Positions 1-8,035 of a stretch of DNA of 64,000 bases are shown piece after piece. Below the pieces are notes generated by a model. It was not told the DNA's origin and did no database searches. It was given only the letters and a program-made list of their open reading frames with translations. How positions within the stretch are numbered: the stretch's first letter is position 1; each line of letters starts with the position of its first letter. The translations under genes and the position numbers were made by a program. The stretch comes from Lacisediminihabitans profunda (lineage in GTDB: Bacteria; Actinomycetota; Actinomycetes; Actinomycetales; Microbacteriaceae): assembly GCF_008040105.1 (NCBI RefSeq), contig NZ_VRMG01000015.1, positions 1 to 64,000 of the forward strand, in the 5' to 3' direction.

Positions 1-118
1 CTAAACCCAGGCCGAATCAATGTGAGCGACGGCTATCAATGGCTGACCGCGCGATCGAGCGCGACGCGACTGGTTCCGCAGTCTAGCCAGACCAAGCGGC
101 GCTGTACGATCTGGAGTC

Positions 119-1414
119 ATGCGACGATTCGACTGGGCGAACATTTGCCGCTGGATGATAACGATCGCCCTCGGCTACGTGATGTTCCTTCCGGTGGGGC
201 ACAACACAATTCTGTTGCCATCTCTCGGGTTGATCTTCGCCGCTTCGCTGACTCTCGCAATCAAGGGTCGGCGCACGATCGCGGGTCCAGCAGCCATACC
301 CATCCTCATCGTGATCGCTGTCGGCGTGTACGGGAGCCTGATCGGAATTAGCAATCCCGGTGTGGCAAACGGTGCCCTGGTTTGGATTGTCGCACCGATC
401 CTATTCGGCACGTGGGTGTGGGCTGGTGACAAGAAACTGATCCGTATGGTGATGTTCGCCGCAGTGATCGTCACGATCCTGATCTCAGTGATCGCCGTCG
501 CATATGTCGCGTTGTCGATGGCGGGCATCCGCGTGCCCCAGTGGATCGTGACCCAGTTGGAGTTGAACTACAACGGGAACTCATTCGGGGCGACCGCGAT
601 AACTCTTTACGGATTGTCGACTTTGGTTGCGACTGGTCCGATGTGGCTTACCGCCTCATTGCTGCCACAACATCCCCTGCTACCGAAGAAGCCGTTGGTG
701 ATGGTCGCTGGAGCTCTGTCGCTTCTCGTGTCGTTGTTAGCCGGCCGGTCAGCGCTCACCGTCGTTGCGATTGTTGTTCCCGTGGGCGCGTGGGTAGTGT
801 GGCGAATCTACTCGCGCCGCCTGCCCCGCAGTCTTCGAATGAAGATCGCACCACTTGGTGTCGTGGTTGTCGTTATCGTCGGAATTCTAGGTGCAGCAGC
901 GGTCGGCACCAACGGCTTCACCCGCGCGCTGAAGCGCCTGATCTCCGTGGTCACGGGAACCGGACAGACGATCAGCGAGAAGATCCGTGCCGAACAGAGC
1001 GACCAACTCGTGCACGCATGGTTTAACTCGCCTATCTTCGGGCATGGGTTCGGCGCGACGATCGCCGGCTACTCTCGCGAAGAGGCACGGCCGTGGAACT
1101 TCGAGCTTCAATATCACCTGATCCTCTTTCAGGTCGGCTTGCTCGGGGCGGTCGTCCTTGCCATTGGGGTGACGTTCGCGATCTTGGGTCTTTGGCGGGC
1201 AGTCCGCATGCAACCGGCTATGCTCGCGCCAGTGCTCGTGGCTGCCGCTGGTGCTGCGGCGATGCTCGTGGCGAACGCAAGCAACCCATATCTTCAAGCC
1301 CCAGGCAACATGTGGCCGGTCTACTTCGTACTGATGATGCTCAATGTGAGTCTCGTGCCGAAACGCAATGCCGAGGGCCAAGAGCCAAGCGTTCCGGTGG
1401 CCGCTATCAACTAG
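119..1414 (+). CDS. O-antigen ligase/polymerase-like membrane protein (Wzy/WaaL family)
   Basis: A 431-residue polytopic membrane protein with about ten hydrophobic segments. Near residues 300-340 a GHGFGA motif is followed by a Q-Y-H-x7-VGLLG stretch. That resembles the conserved periplasmic loop and following helix of the O-antigen ligase/polymerase (Wzy_C) family. Such proteins join lipid-linked oligosaccharide repeats or transfer glycans outside the membrane. GGAG lies only 3 bases before the chosen ATG; an ATG at 155 is an alternative. It is followed after 59 bases by an acyltransferase on the same strand. Which polymer it acts on cannot be read from the sequence. Confidence 0.75.
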   Translation: MRRFDWANICRWMITIALGYVMFLPVGHNTILLPSLGLIFAASLTLAIKGRRTIAGPAAIPILIVIAVGVYGSLIGISNPGVANGALVWIVAPILFGTWVWAGDKKLIRMVMFAAVIVTILISVIAVAYVALSMAGIRVPQWIVTQLELNYNGNSFGATAITLYGLSTLVATGPMWLTASLLPQHPLLPKKPLVMVAGALSLLVSLLAGRSALTVVAIVVPVGAWVVWRIYSRRLPRSLRMKIAPLGVVVVVIVGILGAAAVGTNGFTRALKRLISVVTGTGQTISEKIRAEQSDQLVHAWFNSPIFGHGFGATIAGYSREEARPWNFELQYHLILFQVGLLGAVVLAIGVTFAILGLWRAVRMQPAMLAPVLVAAAGAAAMLVANASNPYLQAPGNMWPVYFVLMMLNVSLVPKRNAEGQEPSVPVAAIN

Positions 1415-1461
1415 TCGACCCGCCGACACTCACCTTGGCACGAGACGATTCATCCTCGCCG

Positions 1462-1467
1462 TAATAT
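1462..1467 (+). promoter_or_regulatory. -10 hexamer of a likely leaderless promoter
   Basis: TAATAT ends 6 bases before the ATG at 1474, so transcription would begin at or near the start codon. TTGGCA at 1435-1440 is -35-like, but the 21-base gap is too long for a standard promoter. The gene also lacks a Shine-Dalgarno sequence. Confidence 0.4.
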
Positions 1468-1473
1468 GAGCGC

Positions 1474-2640
1474 ATGGGGGATCAGGTTCTACGCGCGCCG
1501 GCCATCAATTCGGAGCGATACCGATCGCTTGATGGCCTCCGGGGAATAGCTGCGGTGGTCGTACTGCTCCATCACTCGCTGCTGCTCGTCCCAGCTCTCG
1601 CGGCGCCCTACTACCAGACCCACGGTGTTCGCCAGACTGGCTCGTGGGCGTGGTGGTTGGTCGAGACCCCCCTTCACCTGATTTGGGAAGGCAAGGCGGC
1701 CGTCTACGTCTTCTTTGTGTTGAGCGGGATCGTCCTGACCCTCCCAGTCTTGAACTCGACAAGGTTCTCGTGGCGCGCGTTCTACCCGCAACGCCTGATC
1801 CGCTTGTATCTGCCCGTCTGGGCTGCGGTCGTGTTTGGCGTCCTGACCATAGAGCTTGTTCGACGCTCCGGCGACACCGGGAGCCTGTGGCTGCGGGAAC
1901 GACTAACCACCGTGACGCCCGGCACATTCATCAAAGACATGACGCTTGTGCTCGGCAACGGCGGACTGGTTTCGCCGTTGTGGTCACTCCGATGGGAGAT
2001 CCTCTTCTCCCTCGCACTTCCGCTGTTCGTCTGGGCAGCAGCGAAGTGGATCAATCTGAACGTCGCGAAGATTGTACTGTGCCTCGTCGTCGTCTCGGCC
2101 GGTGGTGTGACGCAGAATTCGGTCCTCTTGTACCTACCTATGTTCTTGGTCGGCACGGTCATCGCGACAGGCATGCCGGCGCTAAGGCGCATGTCCCAGA
2201 GAATTGGTCGGTCACGTTTCGCCGGCCTCACCTGGGGAACCGCGTTCGGGGCTGGGCTGCTTCTGATGACCTCCCACTGGATCGCGCAAGGCCTTGGGGC
2301 CTCTGTCGCTGTAGTCGATTCCACGTCCGGGCCAATGCTGGCCGGTGCCTGCGTCGTCGTCGTGAGCGCGATCTTCTGGAAGCCGGTCACCGGGTTCCTC
2401 ACCAAGCCGGCAGTGCTTTGGCTTGGTCGCATCTCGTTCAGCCTCTACCTGGTCCACGAGCCCATCGTCGTGGCATCTGGCTACTTGTTCGGACCGAATC
2501 ACGAGTGGCTTGGGATCCTCTGCACGATTCCCGCCGCCGTACTCGCCGGCTGGCTGTTCTACACGTTCGTCGAGAAGCCGAGCCACAGGCTTGCGAAGGT
2601 GGTTCGGGCTCGCATGAGTCCACACGCCACCGTCGTTTAG
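1474..2640 (+). CDS. Acyltransferase family 3 (OafA/YrhL-like) membrane protein
   Basis: A 388-residue integral membrane acyltransferase. The N-terminus carries the family signature R-Y-R-S-L-D-G-L-R-G-I-A-A at about residues 15-27, followed by the HH pair of the first membrane helix. A second block, W-S-L-R-W-E, lies near residue 170. About ten membrane helices span the rest, and the C-terminal S-F-S-L-Y-L-V-H-E-P motif is typical. Relatives O-acetylate polysaccharides from cytoplasmic acyl-CoA. It follows the Wzy-like gene and probably decorates the same polymer. There is no C-terminal SGNH domain. The acyl group and target sugar are not determinable. Confidence 0.88.
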   Translation: MGDQVLRAPAINSERYRSLDGLRGIAAVVVLLHHSLLLVPALAAPYYQTHGVRQTGSWAWWLVETPLHLIWEGKAAVYVFFVLSGIVLTLPVLNSTRFSWRAFYPQRLIRLYLPVWAAVVFGVLTIELVRRSGDTGSLWLRERLTTVTPGTFIKDMTLVLGNGGLVSPLWSLRWEILFSLALPLFVWAAAKWINLNVAKIVLCLVVVSAGGVTQNSVLLYLPMFLVGTVIATGMPALRRMSQRIGRSRFAGLTWGTAFGAGLLLMTSHWIAQGLGASVAVVDSTSGPMLAGACVVVVSAIFWKPVTGFLTKPAVLWLGRISFSLYLVHEPIVVASGYLFGPNHEWLGILCTIPAAVLAGWLFYTFVEKPSHRLAKVVRARMSPHATVV

Positions 2641-2811
2641 ACGGTCGCACTTTTCGATCTCGGCAGCTTCCTTCACACGCCAGCTTCATGACCGCGCCCT
2701 CGCGGTTGCAGCGGGATGAGCAACCCGCTCACTGACTAGACCATCCTTTCGATCCATCCAGCCCTGCACACGTCGTGCGGTGCTTTTGCATTTCCACCCG
2801 AAGGAGACACC

Positions 2812-2925
2812 ATGCTCAAAACCGAACCCACCGCGCAGGAGACAGTCGAGGAGCAACTCGCGCATGTCGACGAGGAAGGGGACCGCGTCGGCGATACTCT
2901 CGGCGGAATCGTGGACCAGCCGTGA
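2812..2925 (+). CDS. Small acidic peptide, 37 residues, strong ribosome binding site
   Basis: AAGGAG at 2801-2806 lies 5 bases before this ATG, one of the best ribosome binding sites in the window. The product is very acidic in its first two thirds (many Glu and Asp) and ends with G-D-T-L-G-G-I-V-D-Q-P. The double glycine after an acidic stretch recalls leader peptides of ribosomally made, modified peptides, but no family can be named. Its stop overlaps a GTG that opens a second tiny ORF. It sits in a 652-base gap between genes; the remainder of that gap (2641-2811 and 3024-3292) shows nothing else recognisable. Confidence 0.4.
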   Translation: MLKTEPTAQETVEEQLAHVDEEGDRVGDTLGGIVDQP

Positions 2926-3023
2926 CCGCCGTGCAGTGGGTCGGCTCGACGCAGTTCCACCCGCAGAACGGCGTCCCGAAGCTCTTGGCGACGCTTCATT
3001 CCGACTGTACGATGTGTAGCTAA
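2922..3023 (+). CDS. Second tiny coupled ORF, Cys-rich end, 33 residues
   Basis: This GTG overlaps the stop of the preceding acidic peptide by four bases (GTGA), so translation would be coupled or joined by a -1 frameshift. The product ends L-L-A-T-L-H-S-D-C-T-M-C-S. Thr and Ser residues alternating with two Cys near the C-terminus loosely resemble the core of class II lanthipeptides (mersacidin-type C-T-L-T-x-E-C). No modification enzyme, transporter or protease for such a peptide is present in the window. It could equally be a chance reading frame or the tail of a frameshifted gene. Confidence 0.28.
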   Translation: MTAVQWVGSTQFHPQNGVPKLLATLHSDCTMCS

Positions 3024-3292
3024 CGGGGCGTTGCCTGATTGCGTTTCAAGTCGCCGCACCCCCGGGGTTCCTTCATCAGCGAGTCGATCGAGCGACTGTT
3101 AGCGCTCGCTGGATATCCGATCTGGCTCAGGCGGGTTCAGTCAAAGTCGTAGCACTGACTGTGGGGCCAGCAGAGCCCGGTAAAGAGTCGTGGGTGTTTT
3201 GTCACCGAACACTTTTCGAAGCGGTCCGTTTGTTCGATCACATTTCTTGATCGCACAGTCGACACTTTGAGCCAAACCGTCAGCGCGAACCT

Positions 3293-4489
3293 TCAACTTG
3301 GCGCGCGGTCGAGCGGGAGTGCAACATTGGCGGGTTCTTTCACGCCTACACGTCGAACGGGCAACACAGCGATCGGGATAATCATGACTGCAGCTTGGAC
3401 CCGCAAGCGCTGCATCGTCCCATAGTTGCCGCTGGACACGATCAGGGCAAGGAGGAGAGCCGAAGCTGGAATCAACGCAACCAGAAGGCGGCGACGATGC
3501 TTGCTTTGTCTCCAGCCCATAAATACCAGCCACAACAGGAGAATCCATACGATCGCATCGATTGCAAATGCGACGCCAACGCTCGACCACTCCCAGGGGA
3601 GCGGCCCGAACAGAACCTTCGGCACGAGCAGGCCGAGAGTTCCGACCGCGGAAACCGGGTCAGCGACTTGGATTGCGGGGAAGTTCCCCGTCCGAGCCGA
3701 ATGCGCGAGAAGACTCTGGCCGGTGGCGAGCAAATTCGCGCTGTAACCACCGATCACTTTGATCCCCCCGAACAAGACAAGAGCCGCCAGGGCCGCGATG
3801 ACTATTGGGACGGCGATCCTAACGGCAATGTTGACTTTCCGCGCGAAGACGAGTGCTCCCGCCGCCGCGGCCCCGACTATGAGCGCCGCAGAGCCGCGAA
3901 CCCACAGCAAAGCGGCCAGGGACGATGCACTGATGAGCAAAGTATGCCAATCAAAGAAACGGTCAACCAAGCAAGCGAAGGACCAGACGATCACCGCGAG
4001 CAGTAGCCAAGTAAGAGACTCTCGCAACAACATCCCGCCCCACAGCAAGAAAGGCGGGAAGGCCGAGGCAATCCATGCTCCCGTCTTCGGACTCCCGCCA
4101 AAACGCTTCGCGGTGGCGGCGATTACAGGTATCGCAACCGTTGAAGCGGTCACGTTGAGAATAATGCCGAGAGCTGGAATGTGGCCTGCAACGGCGTACA
4201 AGGCGGCGAGGAGAAGTGGAAACGCCTCTTTGCCGGCACCCAACGCGGGCAAGGCGCCACTGCCGTGCCACGCGTCCACAATCTGCAGCGCCGAATTGTC
4301 GTAGTGGATGGCATCTGGCGCGAAGAGACCCGCAACCACCCAAACACCCAGTGCTGCGACTATCCGCGCACCATATCCAACAAGCATGGGAGTTCGGACA
4401 GCAACTCCGATCTCAGAACGCCATGCGATCGCCGCGACGCTGAGCACGCTGAGGATGCAGAAGACCGACACGGGGATAATTTGCTGCAC
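3293..4489 (-). CDS. Polytopic membrane protein, possible GT-C glycosyltransferase
   Basis: A 398-residue protein with about ten hydrophobic segments and no recognised domain name. An early loop holds acidic residues after the second helix (A-P-D-A-I-H-Y-D-N). A later F-P-P-F-L-L-W-G-G-M-L-L-R-E-S-L-T-W segment resembles a pattern seen in actinobacterial GT-C/ArnT-like proteins next to polysaccharide genes. A role using polyprenyl-phosphate sugars is inference. The start is GTG. On the minus strand TAAACT ends 6 bases upstream, which suggests a leaderless message. It stands alone between two plus-strand groups. Confidence 0.6.
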   Translation of the reverse strand: MQQIIPVSVFCILSVLSVAAIAWRSEIGVAVRTPMLVGYGARIVAALGVWVVAGLFAPDAIHYDNSALQIVDAWHGSGALPALGAGKEAFPLLLAALYAVAGHIPALGIILNVTASTVAIPVIAATAKRFGGSPKTGAWIASAFPPFLLWGGMLLRESLTWLLLAVIVWSFACLVDRFFDWHTLLISASSLAALLWVRGSAALIVGAAAAGALVFARKVNIAVRIAVPIVIAALAALVLFGGIKVIGGYSANLLATGQSLLAHSARTGNFPAIQVADPVSAVGTLGLLVPKVLFGPLPWEWSSVGVAFAIDAIVWILLLWLVFMGWRQSKHRRRLLVALIPASALLLALIVSSGNYGTMQRLRVQAAVMIIPIAVLPVRRVGVKEPANVALPLDRAPS

Positions 4490-4797
4490 CCGCGCAGTTT
4501 AGTCTCGAACCCCTCATGTGCCGGGGAACTACAACTAGCCCCCCTTGGCCGGAGCTCTTCCACACGATCAAGCGGCCTTCGACGGCGACGGCGCCGCACG
4601 GTCGCGTGGATCCCGGACTGCAAAGAGGGGTGATGGCAAATTGCATCCCGGCGCAACTGCATGCCAGTCCCGCCAATTCGATTCTCGCGGCGCTGATGCC
4701 TTCGCGGCGAGATGCAAAAGCTGAGCGATCTCATGAGACGATGGTTTGAGACGATGCCGGGCCAGTTTTCGGTTCTTCGAATACAGGAAACGAGCAC
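4490..4797. other. 308-base intergenic region
   Basis: Lies between the divergently transcribed membrane protein and epimerase genes. On its left side TAAACT read on the minus strand (4496-4501) is the likely -10 box of the membrane protein gene. At 4524-4543 there is a 20-base motif that matches 18 of 20 bases at 46419-46438, at the end of rmlA. Before the epimerase, AGGAAAC at 4788-4794 provides a weak ribosome binding site. No conserved coding frame was found here. Confidence 0.5.
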
Positions 4798-5733
4798 ATG
4801 AAGGTACTCATCACCGGTGGCGCAGGCTTCATCGGCTCCAATCTCGCACGACACTTCCTTAGGCACGATCCCACCGGAGAAGTGCGGATCCTCGACGACT
4901 TAAGCACGGGCCGGATAGAGAACCTAGACGGGCTTGACGTGGACTTCGTCAAGGGTTCGATCCTCGACTACGACCTCTTGGTCGCGACGACTGCAGGCGT
5001 AGATTCCGTCGTGCACCTAGCGGCGCTGGGGAGCGTCCCGCGCTCAATTGCGGCGCCTCGCCCCACCCACGAGACCAACATCACCGGAACGCTGAATGTG
5101 CTGGAAGCTGCCCGGGAGACGGGGATCGACCATGTCGTTGTGGCTTCATCCAGCTCCGTCTACGGGAGCAATCTCGCGCTTCCCAAGTCGGAATTCGATT
5201 GGACTCGACCGATGAGCCCCTATGCGACAAGCAAGTTGGCCACCGAGAGCTATGCGATCGCATACAACTTCTCGTTCGGGTTGAAGACCCTCGCATTCAG
5301 GTTCTTCAACGTCTATGGCCCCCGCCAATTCGCAGACCATGTGTATGCGGCGGTGATTCCCAAGTTCATCGACGCCGCTTTGAATGATCGCCCCCTTGTC
5401 ATCCACGGCGATGGCCTCCAGTCGCGGGACTTCACCTACGTTGGAACCGTGTGTGCTGCCTTGTTTGATGCCGTCAGCAGAAAAGTAACGTCGAAGGATC
5501 CCGTGAATTTGGCCTTCGGCACCAACACACCGTTGATCGAGTTGATCCAGGCGATCGAGTCGACCCTCGGCGTCCCGGCACGTGTGCAGCACGTCGAGAC
5601 CCGCGCAGGAGACGTGCGCGCATCCCGGTCCGACGGGATTCGCATGCGCGAACTCTTTCCTACCGTCGGTCCGACTGCGCTTGGCGTTGGGCTCCGCGAG
5701 ACGGCCGCGTGGTTTACACAAAGCAGGTCGTGA
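4798..5733 (+). CDS. NAD-dependent sugar epimerase/dehydratase (extended SDR)
   Basis: A 311-residue extended short-chain dehydrogenase. The Rossmann motif G-G-A-G-F-I-G is at residues 7-13, the S-S-S-V-Y-G active-site strand near residue 118, and the catalytic Y142-x3-K146 in Y-A-T-S-K. The sequence most resembles UDP-glucose/UDP-GlcNAc 4-epimerases (GalE/WbpP group), which interconvert Glc and Gal configured nucleotide sugars. It begins an operon of four genes with overlapping or touching stops and starts. The exact substrate cannot be assigned. Confidence 0.85.
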   Translation: MKVLITGGAGFIGSNLARHFLRHDPTGEVRILDDLSTGRIENLDGLDVDFVKGSILDYDLLVATTAGVDSVVHLAALGSVPRSIAAPRPTHETNITGTLNVLEAARETGIDHVVVASSSSVYGSNLALPKSEFDWTRPMSPYATSKLATESYAIAYNFSFGLKTLAFRFFNVYGPRQFADHVYAAVIPKFIDAALNDRPLVIHGDGLQSRDFTYVGTVCAALFDAVSRKVTSKDPVNLAFGTNTPLIELIQAIESTLGVPARVQHVETRAGDVRASRSDGIRMRELFPTVGPTALGVGLRETAAWFTQSRS

Positions 5734-6959
5734 TGGCAGGTGAATCCCGGCGAATTGTGATCGGCGTGACGGTCGACCAGTCGTTCAGGCTCCTCGAAGG
5801 CTTCCCTCAGTTCCTTTCTCGCGAAGGCTGGGACGTCCACCTGGTCAGCTCCCCGGGAGCCGGTCTCGAAAAGTTCAGTCACGAGTCGGGGATCACGACT
5901 CATTCATTGCCGATGGTTCGGAATCCCTCGCCGCTGAGAGACCTCGTTGCGCTTGCTCGCTGGGTGCGCCTTCTCCGGAGAATTGAACCCGACGTGGTCT
6001 CGGTTGGAACCCCGAAGGCGGGGCTATTGGGGTCGATCGCCGGAGCAGCCCTCCGGGTTCCAAATCGTGTCTACATGCTCCGGGGTCTTCGTTTGGAAAC
6101 GGCGACAGGTGTTGGCTTCGCTGTACTGCGATTCGCCGAGCAGGTGGCCGCTCGTGCCTCACACCGCGTGTTGGCGGTGAGTACGAGCCTTCGCGCAAAA
6201 GCAATCGAACTGAATGTCGCGCCCGCGTCGAAGATCGTCGTACTGGGGCGAGGGAGCTCGAATGGTGTTGATATCGCTGCATTCAGTCGAGCCCGCTATG
6301 CGTTGTCGGAGCTGCAGGAGCTCTCGCTCAGGCTCGGACTGAAACCAGGGGTGCCGGTAATCGGATTTGTCGGTCGGATGTCCGTCGACAAAGGCCTCCA
6401 AGTGCTGACTGAAGCTCGGAAGTTGCTGAGTCAACGGGGAACTGCCCACCAGCTTCTGGTTGTGGGAGGATCGGACACGCAGCCGTCAGTGGCCACAAAG
6501 GGGGAAGACCTCCGATCACTTTCGACCGTTTACACCGGGCATGTGCCGGACCCGGAGATCTACTTCCAGGTAATGGACGTGCTGTGCCTCCCTACGTTCC
6601 GGGAGGGCTTCCCGAACGTGGTGCTCGAAGCGGGCGCCTCGGGAATTCCGACTGTCACGACGACGGCAACTGGCGCGATCGATTCGGTTGTCGACGGCCG
6701 CACCGGACTGATTGCACGAGTGAAGTCGGCTGCAGCCCTCAGCGAGCGACTCGAGGAGATTCTGACGAATGCAGAGCAACGGGAGAGAATGGGGCGTGCC
6801 GCCTTCGAATTCGTGAATGACCACTACTCCCGCGAAATCGTCTGGTCACTCACCGAGCAGTTCTACGCATCGATGGTCCTGAACTCCAGCCCCGCGCGAG
6901 AGACGCGGAACGATGCCGCATTTCGGCTGGGCCCCGATCGACCAAGAAGCGGCGAATGA
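5733..6959 (+). CDS. Glycosyltransferase family 4
   Basis: The product (408 residues) has an N-terminal acceptor domain and a C-terminal GT-B donor domain. The donor domain holds the E291-x7-E299 motif in E-G-F-P-N-V-V-L-E and a V-G-R-M-S-V-D-K-G strand. The arrangement matches retaining GT4 enzymes of the PglA/WbpH type that extend undecaprenyl-linked glycans in the cytoplasm. The ATG at 5733 overlaps the preceding stop (TGATG). An in-frame ATG at 5709 is possible but would overlap the epimerase by 25 bases. The next gene begins within its stop (ATGA). Confidence 0.85.
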   Translation: MAGESRRIVIGVTVDQSFRLLEGFPQFLSREGWDVHLVSSPGAGLEKFSHESGITTHSLPMVRNPSPLRDLVALARWVRLLRRIEPDVVSVGTPKAGLLGSIAGAALRVPNRVYMLRGLRLETATGVGFAVLRFAEQVAARASHRVLAVSTSLRAKAIELNVAPASKIVVLGRGSSNGVDIAAFSRARYALSELQELSLRLGLKPGVPVIGFVGRMSVDKGLQVLTEARKLLSQRGTAHQLLVVGGSDTQPSVATKGEDLRSLSTVYTGHVPDPEIYFQVMDVLCLPTFREGFPNVVLEAGASGIPTVTTTATGAIDSVVDGRTGLIARVKSAAALSERLEEILTNAEQRERMGRAAFEFVNDHYSREIVWSLTEQFYASMVLNSSPARETRNDAAFRLGPDRPRSGE

Positions 6960-8035
6960 TGGTTAGTAACCCCTCCCTGGTACTTGTCTCGACGTACGAC
7001 GAACGAGGGGCGAGTACCCGAGTGCGTCTGTACGACTGGGTGTCTCGACTCAACCTGACGGCGGAGAAGTTCCAGTATCTCGGCCGCCCCACCAACGGTG
7101 CCCGTGCCCTCGCGCGAAACCCCCCTGCTTTGGCCAGCGCAGAGATCCGACTTCGCGGGCTGCGTCGGCACATTGGCGAGCAGACCTTGGTGTTGAGTCG
7201 CTTGGCCTCCCCACTCAGCTCTGGCACGCTAGAAGAGTCACTCTTGAAACAGGCGAAGCACGGTGTGTACGACTTCGATGATGCCATCTGGTCTGACACC
7301 TCCGGGTTGGCGAAGAAGCTCTGGTCGAGAAACTCGTTGTGGCAAAGAGCGGTTCGCGCCGCCGACATTGTGATAGCCGGGAGCGACTACCTCGCTGAGG
7401 CAGCTTCAACGATATCTCGCCGGGTCGTAATGATTCCGAGCTGTGTGGAGCCCTCGTTGTACAGTCGAAAGACGACCTTCGATGTGACTGGGCCTCCGAA
7501 AGCAGTCTGGATAGGATCGCCGGCCACCGAACAATTCCTCAAACCGCTGCTAACCCCTCTGCTCGAGCTCAACAAGAGATACGGGTTGCGGTTGATTCTC
7601 ATCGGAGCGACCGCGCCCAATCTCGGCGCAATGGAATCGATGGTCGACCGGCAACCTTGGTCGCTCAGCACGTTCGGGAGCGCGCTGTCGCAGGCCGATT
7701 TCGGCATCATGCCCTTGCCAGACAACGAGTACACCCGCGGGAAGTGCTCGTACAAGCTGCTGCAGTACGGGGCAGCGGGCCTCCCGGTAATCGGAAGCCC
7801 GGTGGGTGCGAATGCGTCGGTCTTGCAGCGAATGGGCGGCTTGGCCGCGACCACACCCATCGAGTGGTACGACGCCATGGCATCGATTCTGGAAATTGGC
7901 GCTGATGAGCGTTTGTTAATGGGGACGCGTGCGCACGAAACAGTGAACCGAGATTTCAGTTTCGATCGCTGGCAGGCTGAGTGGACTGCGGCCGTCGGCC
8001 CGGCCTCCGTTCCCAACCCAATTGTCGGTTCCTGA
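6956..8035 (+). CDS. Glycosyltransferase (GT4-like)
   Basis: A 359-residue GT-B-like glycosyltransferase. The N-terminal region has S-T-R-V-R-L-Y and a V-Y-D-F-D-D-A-I-W motif. The C-terminal half has a donor-site region C-S-Y-K-L-L-Q-Y-G-A-A-G-L-P-V-I with K and Y in place of the more common E-x7-E. This variant occurs in a group of GT4-like enzymes of O-antigen loci. Start ATG overlaps the upstream stop; a second ATG follows immediately. The stop directly abuts asnB, so the four genes are almost certainly one transcript. Donor and acceptor are unknown. Confidence 0.75.
   Translation: MMVSNPSLVLVSTYDERGASTRVRLYDWVSRLNLTAEKFQYLGRPTNGARALARNPPALASAEIRLRGLRRHIGEQTLVLSRLASPLSSGTLEESLLKQAKHGVYDFDDAIWSDTSGLAKKLWSRNSLWQRAVRAADIVIAGSDYLAEAASTISRRVVMIPSCVEPSLYSRKTTFDVTGPPKAVWIGSPATEQFLKPLLTPLLELNKRYGLRLILIGATAPNLGAMESMVDRQPWSLSTFGSALSQADFGIMPLPDNEYTRGKCSYKLLQYGAAGLPVIGSPVGANASVLQRMGGLAATTPIEWYDAMASILEIGADERLLMGTRAHETVNRDFSFDRWQAEWTAAVGPASVPNPIVGS

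Noticed and set aside
3-86. Possible C-terminal end of a gene upstream of the window
   Set aside because: One frame is open to a TAG at 84-86, but 27 codons without a motif are not enough to support a gene.
4413-4676. An 87-residue minus-strand frame in the gap before the epimerase
   Set aside because: It overlaps the start of the membrane protein gene, has no motif and no ribosome binding site.
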